Assembly (NCBI GenBank): GCA_025201705.1
Contig: MU616574.1
Location: 53,278-117,277, forward strand
Origin: Dissophora ornata
Taxonomy: Eukaryota; Mortierellomycota; Mortierellomycetes; Mortierellales; Mortierellaceae
Reading direction: 5' to 3'
DNA: 64,000 nucleotides
In this document: positions 34,183-45,726 of the stretch, one piece after another
Position numbering within the stretch: the stretch's first letter is position 1
Layout: each line of letters opens with the position of its first letter
The notes under the pieces: generated by a model
Database searches by the model: none
What the model saw: the letters and a program-made list of their open reading frames with translations, nothing else
Told to the model about the DNA's origin: nothing
Program-made: the position numbers and the translations under genes

Positions 34183-36084
34183 TCATCGCAGGTAGTCCTT
34201 AGGTCCAGGGCAGTAAATCTCGAGGTCACTGGGCTTCATGGGCCTATACTTATCCTCACGATTTGAAAACATGTTCTACGAAAGAGACATCGTGTTAGAA
34301 TAGAGACTCTGAAAATTCATATGAAATGAAATAACCATCGCAACAACGAACGTACATTCCACAGCGAGATCGCCATGACCTGATTGGCGCACTTGTTAGG
34401 ATGGAAGCTGCAGTTTCATAAACGTTGGTCCCATCTACATAGTTAGTAAAGGCGGCGCGGACTTTGAGCAAAACGCAATGACCTAGAACAAAAACTCATA
34501 TACCAGTCTAGCCCGCTCAAGTATCCTTGCCCGTATTGAGAAGATCCTTCCTTGAACTCCGTCAGTCCCGGCTGGAATACAACGCCGAATGTTCCTTCGA
34601 TCTCGCTTTCTTCATTGATCTCTTGGGCAACCCTCTCCATGATTTCATTGTACTCTCTCGCGAGATCTCCTGCCTCTATGTAGTCAGCACAAGATGTGTT
34701 AATCCATTTATATAAGCACCATGCTTAAGGCTCGTCAAGTATGAATTCCCATACTTTGTCGATCTGACTCGTTTCCAGTGGCACAGCCGCAGATAGGAAA
34801 CGGTAGCTTGTCAAAAAGCAATTCACAGTAGGAGTGGCCTCGCGAAAGTTCATAAACTAGCGTTACATCAAAGATGCCAACCAAGTTCACAAACGCTGGT
34901 CCAATCGAGTCTCTCAACTCTTGCAGCGCAAACTTAAGCGCCGCTCCATATTCCTCTGGATCTGCTATCTCAGGAACAGTTGAATCTGGTCCACACGCAG
35001 CGCAGAGGTTGTTGGCCCCAATGAAGACAGTCGCCAGTTTCCATTCGTCCTTGTATTTGTGGTATCGTCCACCGAAGCTGAACTGTCGTTTCAGTCGCTC
35101 AATCTGCGAAGGGAGTGTTTGCGCTATGGCACCGCTCACCTAATTTCACAAGCCGTTATGCACCAAGCAAAATTATGGGGTGAATCACGGGTACTTCTTG
35201 GCAGGGAGGACGTGACATTGATTGATAATTTATGTTGAGAGGTCATGCGGAGAGAGATATACTCACAGCAGTGTTGAGGCCCTTGCCGGTTGCTAGAATT
35301 GCCAAGCGCAAAAAGGTAATTCAGCACATATCGCAACAACACTACCCATATTCACATTCACCAATGACGGCGGACATGTGTGCCTACCCAACGGAAGCGT
35401 GAATCCAGAGGGACTCCCTTCGATGTGCTTCGTATAAGTTCTCAAAAAGTTAGTCAGCGTGTATTCGCTATCGTCCCCTCCACCTGAAAAAACCTTGCCC
35501 CGGAACTCCAGGACCGTGGCAAAAGGAGGACGACCTATTCACGCGGTTCAGAGAGGTCAAGATGCTTGTTTAGCATCGCTCGTGTTACATCGGCATCGTT
35601 ACACTAGTGCAGTCTAAATAGATGACCTGCCTGATAACATCGCGAAGCCAGCAGTGATACTGTCTCCGATCGAGACTACCGCTTTAATATCCTATCAGAG
35701 AAAGATGTTTTCAAATCAATAAGTCGTCGTCATCATTGGACTCGAATCCAGGGCACGAATTGTAGGAAGCAGGGCTCTTACATGGGGTCGGAGATGCCAG
35801 ACATCTCTTGGCATGACCAAGTCCTTGTCGGTGAGCTCGTACGGCTCACAGCTCCAACTTTGGATTTTTGTCGGACACACAGTGTCGTTTTTTATTTCCC
35901 CGAATGTGTTATAGATAGCCTGCAACTCGTTCACCCATGGGGTGGTGTACGGCGTTAGTGTTTGTGTTGTGTGGAAGGCGACGTTTGTGTGAATATGTTT
36001 CAGAGGTCTTTGAAAAGGTAGCTGGAAGGGGATGGCGAGGCAAGGGGCGAGGCCCAGTAAGCATGCTAAACCATGGACCTTCAT
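34183..36084 (-). CDS. Secreted phospholipase B-like SGNH/GDSL lipase
   Basis: Likely extracellular or lysosome-type acyl hydrolase of the PLB1 group (PLA1/PLA2/lysophospholipase activity in characterised members). Eight exons: 36084..35782, 35691..35631, 35534..35388, 35292..35267, 35139..34755, 34675..34504, 34407..34356 and 34275..34183, giving 412 residues. The ATG at 36084 starts a signal peptide (MKVHGLACLLGLAPCLAIPF); an upstream in-frame Met at 36144 would spoil it. SGNH blocks: SIGDSITAGF (nucleophile Ser112), TAVSGAIAQ (Gly block), FIGANNLC (Asn223) and LDCFHPN (Asp364, His367). The C-terminal GPK.YLR adds no anchor. The second intron must start with GC (TCAG/GCAGGT) to keep the frame, a GC-AG intron. 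Its start is 203 bases from the divergent uL5m start. Confidence 0.9.
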
Positions 36085-36287
36085 GATGTGGAATGGATTC
36101 GAAAGATGTGTAATGAGCGCGTTCTCGTTGCTTTCACCTTCCAACTCACCTTTTTATGTGCGTTGGCACAGAGATAACAAAGTTCAATACCACACGGACC
36201 ACACGTGGTGTTCAGGACGGTCGGCAGTCACAGGAATGATCTGTGTATCAACACTGTGCTTTGGATCAAGATCTCCAGCACCTCGCA
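36085..36287. promoter_or_regulatory. 203-bp bidirectional promoter, PLB-like lipase / uL5m
   Basis: The interval between the divergent start codons of the secreted lipase (minus, 36084) and the mitochondrial ribosomal protein (plus, 36288) is only 203 bases, so both promoters and both leaders must share it. No TATA box was recognised. Inferred from gene layout only. Confidence 0.6.
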
Positions 36288-37330
36288 ATGTCGTTCCGGA
36301 TTCGACACATCCCAGTACGGACACTTGATCTAGGTCTTCTCCCGAAAACCTCGCCGATCTATCAGGCAATCCCTGCCATTCAATCTCGCACCAAGTCAAC
36401 AACGAGTGCTTTGCGCAACAGTGATACCAAGAAACAGACCGGCGCCAACAACAGTAATACCGACAATGCTTTGGAAGGCAAGACCCTTCCTCAGGCACCA
36501 ATATATACCACAGGCCTCAGCCGACTCCGAGAGCACTATGCTGCCTCTCTACAGGAAGACATAATGATTGCGTCCTACCGGCATCACCACAAGAAGAAGA
36601 AGCAGATACCAGAAGGCGTTAAAATCGAACTCAAGGGCAACAGGCATCTCAAGCCAGCACCCCGACCCTCATCACCATCCGAGATCCCAGAACTGGTGAA
36701 AATCGACGTCCATTGCATGATGAAAGAAGCAATTACGAGCAAATACAACCTGCTGAGCGGTATCATGGCGATCCAGTCTATCACAGGAGAAACACCAGAG
36801 GTTATCTTTGCAAAGAAAGGAGTTCACAATTGGAAATTACGAAAAGGTACTTTTCATTTTTTTCATTTTTTTTTTTCATTCAAGCTTCAGCTATACAGTA
36901 AATCTAATGACTTCATGATTTTACCGTCCCTGCTCGTACAGGAATGCCAATTGGATGCAGAGTGACCTTGAAGGGAGACAAGATGTACCAGTTTCTGGAC
37001 AAGTTAGTAGAGGTCGTTTTGCCAAAGATGAAGGAATGGCCAGGCTTACCAGAAGGATCAGGAGATGGCACAGGAAACATTGGAATGGGCTTCCCACCTT
37101 CGGCGCTCTCACTCTTCCCAGAGATTGAGAGTAACTTTGATATGTACCCACGGATGACTGGATTCGACATCACGTTCAATACTACAGCATACACGAATAT
37201 GGATGCCAGGCTGCTGATGAGCGGTTTCAACATGCCATTCCAGAAGTCAAACGCCACCTCTCGTAAGGGGACTACCGGAGATCCAAACCAGCAAGCTCTT
37301 TCAGTAGTCGAAGGACCTAGTGCGACGTAG
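36288..37330 (+). CDS. MRPL7: Mitochondrial large-subunit ribosomal protein uL5m
   Basis: Component of the central protuberance of the mitochondrial ribosome (yeast Mrpl7). Exons 36288..36846 and 36942..37330 join in frame through a split Gly codon, giving 315 residues (yeast about 290). The N-terminus is a basic, acid-poor mitochondrial presequence (MSFRIRHIPVRTLDLG). A linker rich in Lys/Arg/Pro precedes the uL5 core: PELVKIDVHCMMKEAITSKY, LLSGIMAIQSITGETPEV, then HNWKLRKGMPIGCRVTLKG and MYQFLDKLVEVVLPKMKEW. These match the uL5 pattern (A..ITGQ.P, K..IR.G.PIG..VTLRG..M..FL..L). The Ser/Thr-rich C-terminus is fungal-specific. The frame also extends upstream to an ATG at 36243, but 36288 gives the better presequence. 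Confidence 0.92.
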
Positions 37331-37534
37331 TTTGTACTTTGTAGACCCATAGATTTACCCTCATACATTTTGCATTCATACTAAAAACCACAAAGCCTAA
37401 GGGCCTCTTGTATATCATGGATTGGCGCAGTCATTGAAAAGCTCGCCTCGCAAGCTCTGCAGGATCTGCTGTAACTTCTCCATCCTCTTCCTGCTTCTAT
37501 TCGCGTCCTCATACTCATCGCCTCTAAATCCTCT

Positions 37535-37885
37535 GCGGCAAGCAATTACCGACCCCTGAAGGTCGGACACGCGTTGTCCTATCTTGATCAGGTCAAAGTG
37601 CAGTTTCAGAACCGAACGGACGTGTACAGTCGCTTTTTGAATATCATGAAAGATTTCAAGAATCAAAAGTATGTAAAATGGGCTAAGGGATCACTGAGCT
37701 CACCCGGTGGTATTCGAACGATGGAGCGACTTGTCAGACTGACCTTCTTAGTATTACCGGCAACACCTCCTCGACATCCAATTATATCTCGGTATGATTA
37801 GCATCGATACGCCGAAGGACACACACAGCTCTCATTTCTGGATTCGACGCGTTCAAACTTCCGGTTATCAATTGCATTTAAACAT
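37535..37885 (+). pseudogene. Partial, decayed duplicate of the SIN3 PAH1 region
   Basis: This stretch repeats, at roughly 80-85% by eye, the end of SIN3 exon 2 and the start of exon 3 (39058-39480), including a shortened intron between them (about 37669-37800 against 39187-39374). The PAH1 helix block is still readable ([20 protein letters not shown] then RFLNIMKDFKNQK). In the second half, ATCGATACGCC is shared but about 30 bases of the PAH1 continuation are missing, which breaks the frame. The retained intron shows a DNA-level duplication, not a retrocopy. The rest of SIN3 is absent. It lies about 1.5 kb upstream of its parent. Confidence 0.85.
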
Positions 37886-38330
37886 GGTGCAGTGCCCAAT
37901 TTTAACAGTGACAGTGTCTTAAGGGCCTCATGCGATCCAATTATTAGCGCAATTGCGCGCAAGCCACTGAGCGAAAGGAGCAGTCAAGAGTCGTGGTGAA
38001 AAGGGGAAGTCTCTTGTGTGGCAAGTGGGCCTTCGTCTTTGTCTTCGATTCTTCTTCACACCACTAATCCCATCCCCCTCTCGCCAGCCTAATTGGCAAG
38101 GTCCCTCGCAGCTTCTCCTCTCTCTTGTTGCCTTTGTCCCCGCCCTAGCCCCACATTCTTCTCTGTGCAGTCTTCAAAGGTGGAACCTCGTCCTTAGCGC
38201 GTTTTCCGCTGGCTTCCTTCCCTTCGACCTTGCCTGTTTAGTTGACAACAAACCGAGAAGGAAACAACGGCTACTGTTACCCTCTGCAACTTTTGCCGTC
38301 AGCAGTTCACCTCTGTCTCTGAGCTTTCAG
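37886..38330. promoter_or_regulatory. SIN3: SIN3 upstream region
   Basis: 445 bases between the SIN3 duplicate fragment and the SIN3 start. From about 38040 the sequence is strongly C/T-rich (for example 38063-38110 and 38145-38170), typical of a fungal leader. No TATA box or coding feature recognised. Confidence 0.45.
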
Positions 38331-41300
38331 ATGCCAGCTCCTCCCCCTCCACCCGAGGAAAAGCCCCAATGGGGCCGGGGTCCTGCCCCTCAGCAGGGGT
38401 ACTCGTAAGTCCACTTCACGTGTCCTCCTTGCCTCATGGACGGTCTTTTAGCCATCCAGGCACAATGACAAAGCCTTGAAGGATCACTCACTAACAATGT
38501 TATTCGTCTCGTTCAATTCCAAGCAGGTCCCCCTCGGGATCAATGCCTTCTCATCCTTCTGCCTCATATTCTCATCATCTCTCACCTGTCGCGGGAGGTT
38601 CTCAAGGTCCTGACCAGCACCAGCCTGGCCAAGGAGGACCTGTTTTACCTCCCCCACCTATGGCTATCGTCGGTGGACCACCTTCAAGATCAGGCCCATC
38701 CATGCCATCGTCGCGCCCCCCCACTAGTCCCTCCCTCAGCAGCGTTCACGGGGGCAACGCGCATCCATCGGCGATCATGCCGCCCTCGTCCCATGGTCCT
38801 CCACCAAACCACAAGGCGCCGGAAGCCCACCATCACCATATGGCGTCGTCTCCTCAGCCAAATCACATGGCGCCATCACCACACCCAGTGCAACCGGCAC
38901 ATGGTCCACACTCGGGTCCCCACATCTCCTCGTCGATCAATCCGCCACTACCTGTTAATGCCGGACCAGGACCCGGACCAAGCTCGAATTCCGCTCCTCC
39001 TCCTCCTCAGCAGACTCCCCCAGCCCCCAGCGGTGGAGCTGCCTCTGGATCTTCTGCAAGCAACTACCGACCCTTGAACGTCAGAGACGCGTTGTCCTAT
39101 CTTGATCAGGTCAAAGTGCAGTTTCAGGACCATCCGGACGTGTATAACCGCTTTCTGGATATCATGAAGGATTTCAAGAGTCAAAAGTATGTAGAGAGAG
39201 TGAAGGGATCAATAGCCTCACATAGCGGAATTTCGGGGGATGTATTGCTCCTCTCCTGCTCTGCTCAAGGACAAGGGAGACTTGATGTGATGCGGGTTCT
39301 TATTTTTGTGGCTGGGGCAGAGTCAAGACAGAAAATGTACAAGTCACTAACAAAATTGCATTCCCACTGACTAGCATCGATACGCCAGGGGTGATTGGAC
39401 GTGTTTCGACTCTATTCAAGGGACATCCAACTCTTATTTCTGGATTCAACACTTTTTTACCTCCAGGTTATCGCATTGAATGCCTCAGCAGCCCCAATGA
39501 GACCAACATGATCAGGGTTACGACGCCTTCTGGCCACACAACAACGCAGATGGGAGATCCGATTGTGATCCCCGAGAGATTGCCGCCGCCTACGCCCTCT
39601 CACTATAATCAGCCTTCATACCATATGCAGCAAGGAGGCGGATATCAGCCCTCAATCCCATCCATGTCCCAGATCCAGCTTCCCCCTGTGAACTCGCCTG
39701 GATACATGTCGCAACCATCATCTCAGGCCATGGGCTCCTCAGGATCGCAGAATGGCGCTGGCAGTAAAAAAACACCTGTTGAATTTAATCACGCCATCAA
39801 CTATGTCCATAAGATCAAGGTATGCCTGTGGATACTGAATGGATAGAAAGCGCACGTTGTCGGGCTTTACCCCATAGTTGCATGGACGTGGGATTTATCC
39901 TTCTTCCTCGTGACCTTTGATAGAATCGCTTCGCGAACGATCCAGAGACGTACAAGCAGTTCTTGGAGCTCTTGCAGGCGTACCAGAAGGAAATGAAGCC
40001 AATAACTGATGTAGGCCCCCTGCAGTTTGTGTTGCATTGACGAAGAGCGGGTGGGATTTATTATATTGCAAACGTGTTGACGACCCCTCTTTATTACATT
40101 CGCGGCTTTAGGTATATTCTCATGTTACAATTCTGTTCAAGAGTGCACCGGATCTTCTGGATGAATTCAAGCAATTTTTACCAGAGAATGGCAATCCTCC
40201 TAACCCGGATATCTTTGACGAAATGATGCCTCAGCCATCAACACCAGCCCCCCCTCCACGATCTATGCCTGTTTTGAGCACGCTTAGTAACGGAATGGCC
40301 GGTGAGTTAAGAACGCTTGAGTTTTGATACGGCGTTTGGAGAACACTTTGAAAGGTTTGATTTTGTCACTGACTTTGTTCGTATTCGTGTCATCTTACGA
40401 TACTAGTGGGTGACTTTCCTAATCCGTCTTCCAACGACATGTATGCAAAGAAGGGGGCTCAGGCTGTTGCTGTTTCTGCCATGCAGGGAGCTAGTAAGAA
40501 GAAGAGACCGCCCACCACAACAAACGACAGACCTCTGCCTGAAGGGGTACCAGGATCTAACAAGAAGCGTCTGAAGCAGAGCCATATCCTCGAGAGCGGC
40601 GGCATTTCTCCTCCTATCTCTGCGACACAGCCTTCTGCAGTGACTAAGAACCCCGCTAGTGTCGAAGAGTTGGCTTTCTTTGATCGTGTCAAGAGATTCT
40701 TGGGTAACAAGCAAACCTACAACGAGTTCTTGAAACTCCTGAACCTTTTCAGTCAGGATATTTTGGACCGCAAGCTTTTGGTTGAAAAAGTCGAAACTTT
40801 CCTTGCTCCCAACAAGGAGCTTATGGAGTGGTTTAAGGCGTTTGTAGGTTGGGATGGCAAGGATGAGGTTATCGAGAACGTCGCTGCCCCTCGAGACAAG
40901 GTGGACTTGAGCACCTGCCGAAGATACGGAGAGAGTTACCGCTTGCTTCCAAAGAGCGTAAGTTCGACGCCATTTTGACTGTGTTCGTTCATCTCTTGCA
41001 TATTTATCTAACGTTTGTACTGTGGCTGTCTGTACCAAATAGGAAACGATGCTGCCTTGCACTGGCCGCGATGAAATGTGCTGGGAAGTGTTGAACGATG
41101 TCTGGGCGTCTCATCCAAACTGGTCTGTGGAGGGTGAGGGATTCATGCCTCATAAGAAAAATCAGTTTGAAGAGGTTCTCCATAGGTGCGAGGAGGAGCG
41201 CTACGAGTTTGATATGAACATTGACGCAAACCTGCACACGATTGCCCTGCTGGAGCCGATTGCCAAGCAGATCCAAGGCATGTCATCGGACGAACGCGCT

Positions 41301-43509
41301 CGCTTCAGACTCCCAGAAGGCCTTGGCGGATCTTCGAAGACTATTTATAAGCGCATCATCAAGAAGATTTACGACAATGAGCGCGGCAACGAGGTGATTG
41401 ACGCACTGCACAACAATCCAGCCGTAGCAGTTCCTGTCGTACTCAAGCGGCTAAAGCAGAAGGATGAGGAATGGAAGAAATCCCAGGTATGTGTCGACCG
41501 TGTATTTGAAGACAACTGCTACTCTGTATCACCCGAATAGGACCCTATCTCCAATACCAGTTAGCTGATGCAAAATTATTGCTGGGAATATAGCGTGACT
41601 GGAACAAAGTGTGGCGCGAGATTGACTCCAGAAACTTCTACAAGGCCCTGGATCATCAAGGCTTCACTTTCAAGGCGACAGACAAAAAGTTCATCACGTC
41701 AAAAGCCCTTGTGACAGAGATTGAGGCTCTGCGCCGCGAACAGATCGACCGGCGCCTCGTTCCCTCCGTCCGTCCTCGTTATCAGTTCCAGTTCCACTTC
41801 AAGGACCCCAGTATCTTCCGCGACACCAACAACCTCATTCTGTCTTACTTAGACAGGCAAAACTCGTATGTCAACAGTGACCGGGAAAAGATGGAGAGTT
41901 TCATCAAGGAGTTTGTGCCCCAATTCTTCTGCCTGGACAGCCAGTTCATGAACGAGGAAGATGTCGTGATGGGCGGCGACGATGAACTTGTTGGAGGACG
42001 ATTTGATGGTGCTGTCGATAAGAGCCGATCGGTTGGGGCAGCTGCGAAGCAAGGGGATGCCCAGGTCAAGATGGAGCCTAAGGATGATGCCATCTCTGTC
42101 ACTGGCCCAAGAGTACCAGTGACTGTTGACAAGGATCAGCCCAGAGCTAGTTCTCCCAACAACACATGGATCCAAGTTGGCAACTATGATGTGAAGCCAA
42201 CCAGCATGGGTGTGGCTCCAGTTTCAAACGAGATGAAACGCACAGCGCTCAATTTTTTCGGAAACACGATTTACTACTGCTTTTTCCGCTTGTATCAACT
42301 TGTTTACACTCGAATGGAGACCATCAAGCTGGCAGCATCTGAATTGGGCAAATCGTCAGCGGAACGAAAGACGATTAATCCTGCAGCCATCGATCTCGGC
42401 TTGCAAGATCCTGAAGCTATCGAGCCTGAGCAAACCAATGACAATAGCGACAGCTACGCCAAGTTGCTTGGATTGATCCACAAGGTCTTTGACGGGGAGT
42501 TGGAGCAGACTGCCTTCGAGGAACAGGCCCGTCATATATTTGCCACCAAAGCATACATCGTCTTTACACTGGACAAAGTCATCGCGGCATTGCTGAAACA
42601 TGTAGGTTTCGAAGGTCACGCCTATAACACAATACTATACTTGATGCGTCCTTATTAACACTAACCCTACTTTCCTTTTCTAGGTACATACCATTGTCAT
42701 TGATCAACGATGCAATGAGCTCATTGCCATGTTTGTCAAGGATCGTCAGCACGAAAAGAATAGCAGGCGGCAACAGATCATTTACCGCATGCAGGCCGAT
42801 GCTGTTGTTGGAGATGAGAACCTGTACAAGATTGAATATGTATGTAGCCGCACTGTGAGCCTTCTGATGGTATCTGCACCAGTTGATGATGTGACCTCTG
42901 ACCACTATATCTTGACATACCCCGTAGGCCAAGGACGAGTTGGCGATGAGTATTCAGCTGCTGAGCAAGAACGACTACACTTTGGACACCGCAATCTCCT
43001 CGGAGGAAAAATGGGGATACTACATTGATAGCTATGTCCTCCTGACGCCGACAGAGGGGGTGCTCCCATCCAATTTCCCAACGTTCCTAAAGAGAAACCT
43101 GCCAGCTCATATTCCAGAGGAACCGCCACAGGATATTATCACCCACAGTGGATTGGAAGTCAAGATCTGCATCAACACATACAAGATCTTCTTTGTGAAC
43201 ACCACGGAAGACTTTTTTAAGCGCAAGAGTTCGACGGTGCCAAAAGGAAAGCTCAACGAGAGCCGTGCGAAGCGGTCTGGGAAGATGGAGACGTGGCTGA
43301 CGGCGACACTGGGGGAGCAAGACTCAGACCCGGCTGCGCTTGATTCAGCGTTCCAGAAATGGCTTCTGGAGGGACCCGAAGATATCAAGGAAGGTGTGGT
43401 AACGAGTGCAAAAACGATACCAGCAACCGCAGACAGCCCAGAGAAGAGGATCTATACAACTACGACACAGGACAAGGATGTGACCATGGCAAGCGCGGAG
43501 GACGCATAG
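38331..43509 (+). CDS. SIN3: Sin3 transcriptional corepressor scaffold of the Rpd3 histone deacetylase complex
   Basis: Nuclear scaffold linking DNA-binding repressors to the Rpd3/HDAC complex. Ten exons: 38331..38404, 38527..39186, 39375..39819, 39924..40010, 40112..40301, 40407..40957, 41043..41486, 41594..42601, 42684..42839 and 42928..43509, giving 1,398 residues, phases all consistent. Residues 1-205 are Pro/Ser/His-rich. PAH1 is about 209-278 ([20 protein letters not shown] to FNTFLPPGY). PAH2 is about 378-450 ([20 protein letters not shown] to FKQFLPE). PAH3 is about 568-640 ([17 protein letters not shown] to FKAFVGW). The HDAC-interaction domain follows at about 655-770 ([51 protein letters not shown]), then the Sin3a C-terminal domain ([19 protein letters not shown]). 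PAH1 and PAH2 are each split by an intron. A broken copy of the PAH1 region lies just upstream. Confidence 0.96.
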
Positions 43510-43769
43510 CTGTCCACGATCCCCCACCCTGTGCGTAGGCCTATGTAGATTTTATCCCTCCCCGCCGCCTAGCTCACTCAGACCATCATCATCCATGACT
43601 TTCAGTGAACGCTGGAAGGCACTTCATGATGTTTGGCTTTCCTTTGTCTTTTTTTTTTTCTTGTCCAATACAACGTTTCACATTATTCGTGACGTGAAGG
43701 TCGAGTGGATTGATTGCAAGTAATGAACGAAGAGTAACCCCTGAAAGTCAATCCATTATTACTCTCTCA

Positions 43770-45562
43770 ATGCTTCGCCTTCTTCGACCATTGTGTTCCG
43801 ACTCGGTTCGCATTCTTCACCTTCATAGCTTTGTCTTTCCCCGAAACAACCATTTGTCTGCTGTTCATTCCACATTTAACTCGACCCATCACAAAACTGT
43901 CCAAAGAAACCAGTCGCAATCTTTGAGAGCCATGTCTACGCAAAGCGCGGCTTCTATGCCGACCTACGCCCAGTATCGCGCCCTAGTGCCTCCACTCACT
44001 GCCAATCTCCGCAAGGGCCAAGGAGGTAAAGCTACATACAACTCTCTTTTAGTTTTTGCTGGACTATCTACAAATTCAATTTCTCCCGCAGAGTTCTCAC
44101 TAGCATACCTTATTTGTGTATTATCAAGGACGAATCGGCATCCTTGGGGGATCCAGCGAGTATGTGCAATAGATCGTCAAAAATGCCATGTCTGATTCTG
44201 TTGTCCACCTAAAAATGATGTGACTGAAAAAGATCATTTGTTTGTTCTCGACAATGATGGTCGTCGCCATAGTTACACTGGAGCTCCATACTTTGGCGGA
44301 ATGGGCGCTTTAAGGCTCGTTAGTATCAAGACCCATCAAACTGTTATTTCATCCCCGATACTCTGGGTCCTCTTTACTCACTTTCCATTGACGTTGACTA
44401 ACATGACATGCGTGTCAACTTGCCTGCGCATTTTAGGGAGCTGACCTGGCCCATGTCATTTGCGACGAGGACGCAGCAACTGCTATCAAATCGTACTCTC
44501 CCGATCTGATTGTTCATCCTTATATCAAGATTCGCACGACCTCTGAGCTTCAGGATGAGGGAGAGGTGAATATGATTTGGGCGCAAACGTTTGACGATAT
44601 CAGCGCGCTATTAAAGCGGGTTCATGTCCTTGCGGTCGGGCCAGGGCTCTCCCGTGACAAAGGGATGCTCCAGTGCGCAAAACATGCGATTGAGAAGGCG
44701 AGGGAGCTAGAAATGCCTATCGTGATTGATGCTGTAAGTGATAAACATGAATGGTATTGAATTCAAGTTGTGAAGAAGATAGACTATGGTGCACTATCTC
44801 ATATATTGCGTTGTTTATTGTTGAGTAGGATGCGCTGTTCCTTATCCAGAATGAACCGGATCTGGTGCAAGGGTACGCCAAAGCAATACTAACACCTAAC
44901 CTGGTCGAATTTGGTCGGCTCTGCGACGTCAAGGTTGGTGATATAGCAACTTGAGTCGCGCCTTCATGGACTTTGGATAAATGTCTGACAGAATGGTTTT
45001 TGTTGTTGGACAGAATGTTGATGTAGAAGACAGTGAATCCGAGAAAGCGGCTGTGCAGACGCTATCGCAAGCATTTGATGGCGTCATTGTCGTTCGAAAA
45101 GGACCGAATGACATTATCTCCAATGGCAAGACAGGTAATTCGCCCGGAAGAAACCAAGAATGAAGCACTATATTCCTCGAATGCTCTCCGCTAATAACAT
45201 GATGTTTGCTTTGCGGACTTATTTTCTTGCTAGTGCACGTCGTGGTCAACGAGGGTGGGTTGAAGAGGTCGGGGGGTCAGGGCGATATCTTGGCAGGCAT
45301 GATTGCGACCTCTTTGGCTTGGGGTGTTGCTTATGAAAAGAACGTTTGGGACCATTCGCATCCTGTCTTGGAGGAAGAAGTCCCGTTGATAGCGTGCTTC
45401 GGAGCGTGTATTATCAATCGAGAGTGTTCTCGTCTTGCGTTCAACAAGCACAAACGCGCGGTGCAGGCGTCTGATGTTCTGGAGGAGATTGGGCCGTTCT
45501 TCTTCAACTTCTATGATAAGGCGCGGCCGAATGCTGGCTGGGGTGAGGCCATCTATGGCTAA
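43770..45562 (+). CDS. NNR2: ATP-dependent (S)-NAD(P)H-hydrate dehydratase
   Basis: Repairs damaged NADHX/NADPHX back to NAD(P)H using ATP (metabolite repair; CARKD/NAXD family, ribokinase-like fold). Seven exons: 43770..44025, 44129..44159, 44273..44318, 44437..44733, 44829..44933, 45014..45134 and 45234..45562, giving 394 residues, all phases matching. The second and third exons are only 31 and 46 nt. Conserved blocks: GRIGILGGS then DYTGAPYFGGMGALRLGADL; VLAVGPGLSRD; PIVIDADALFLI; LTPNLVEFGRLC; VRKGPNDII; and the nucleotide/catalytic block LKRSGGQGDILAG with the GxGD Asp. The first 54 residues are Arg/His-rich with few acids, like a mitochondrial presequence. A second in-frame ATG at 43932 would start a cytosolic form (MSTQSAASM). 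It is 207 bases upstream-adjacent to the next plus-strand gene and follows SIN3 closely. Confidence 0.94.
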
Positions 45563-45726
45563 CGATTGATCGTTTCCTGAAATAAAGCGTGCAGTACAAA
45601 GCCACCAAATGCCATTCTTGTGAAATGCCCGTTTCCACACTTTATTTTCGCGGATCGGGAGCACATTCCATTTCCGCTACTCCACCCTCATTCCTCGGCG
45701 CCATTCGGCAATAAAGACACAGAAAA

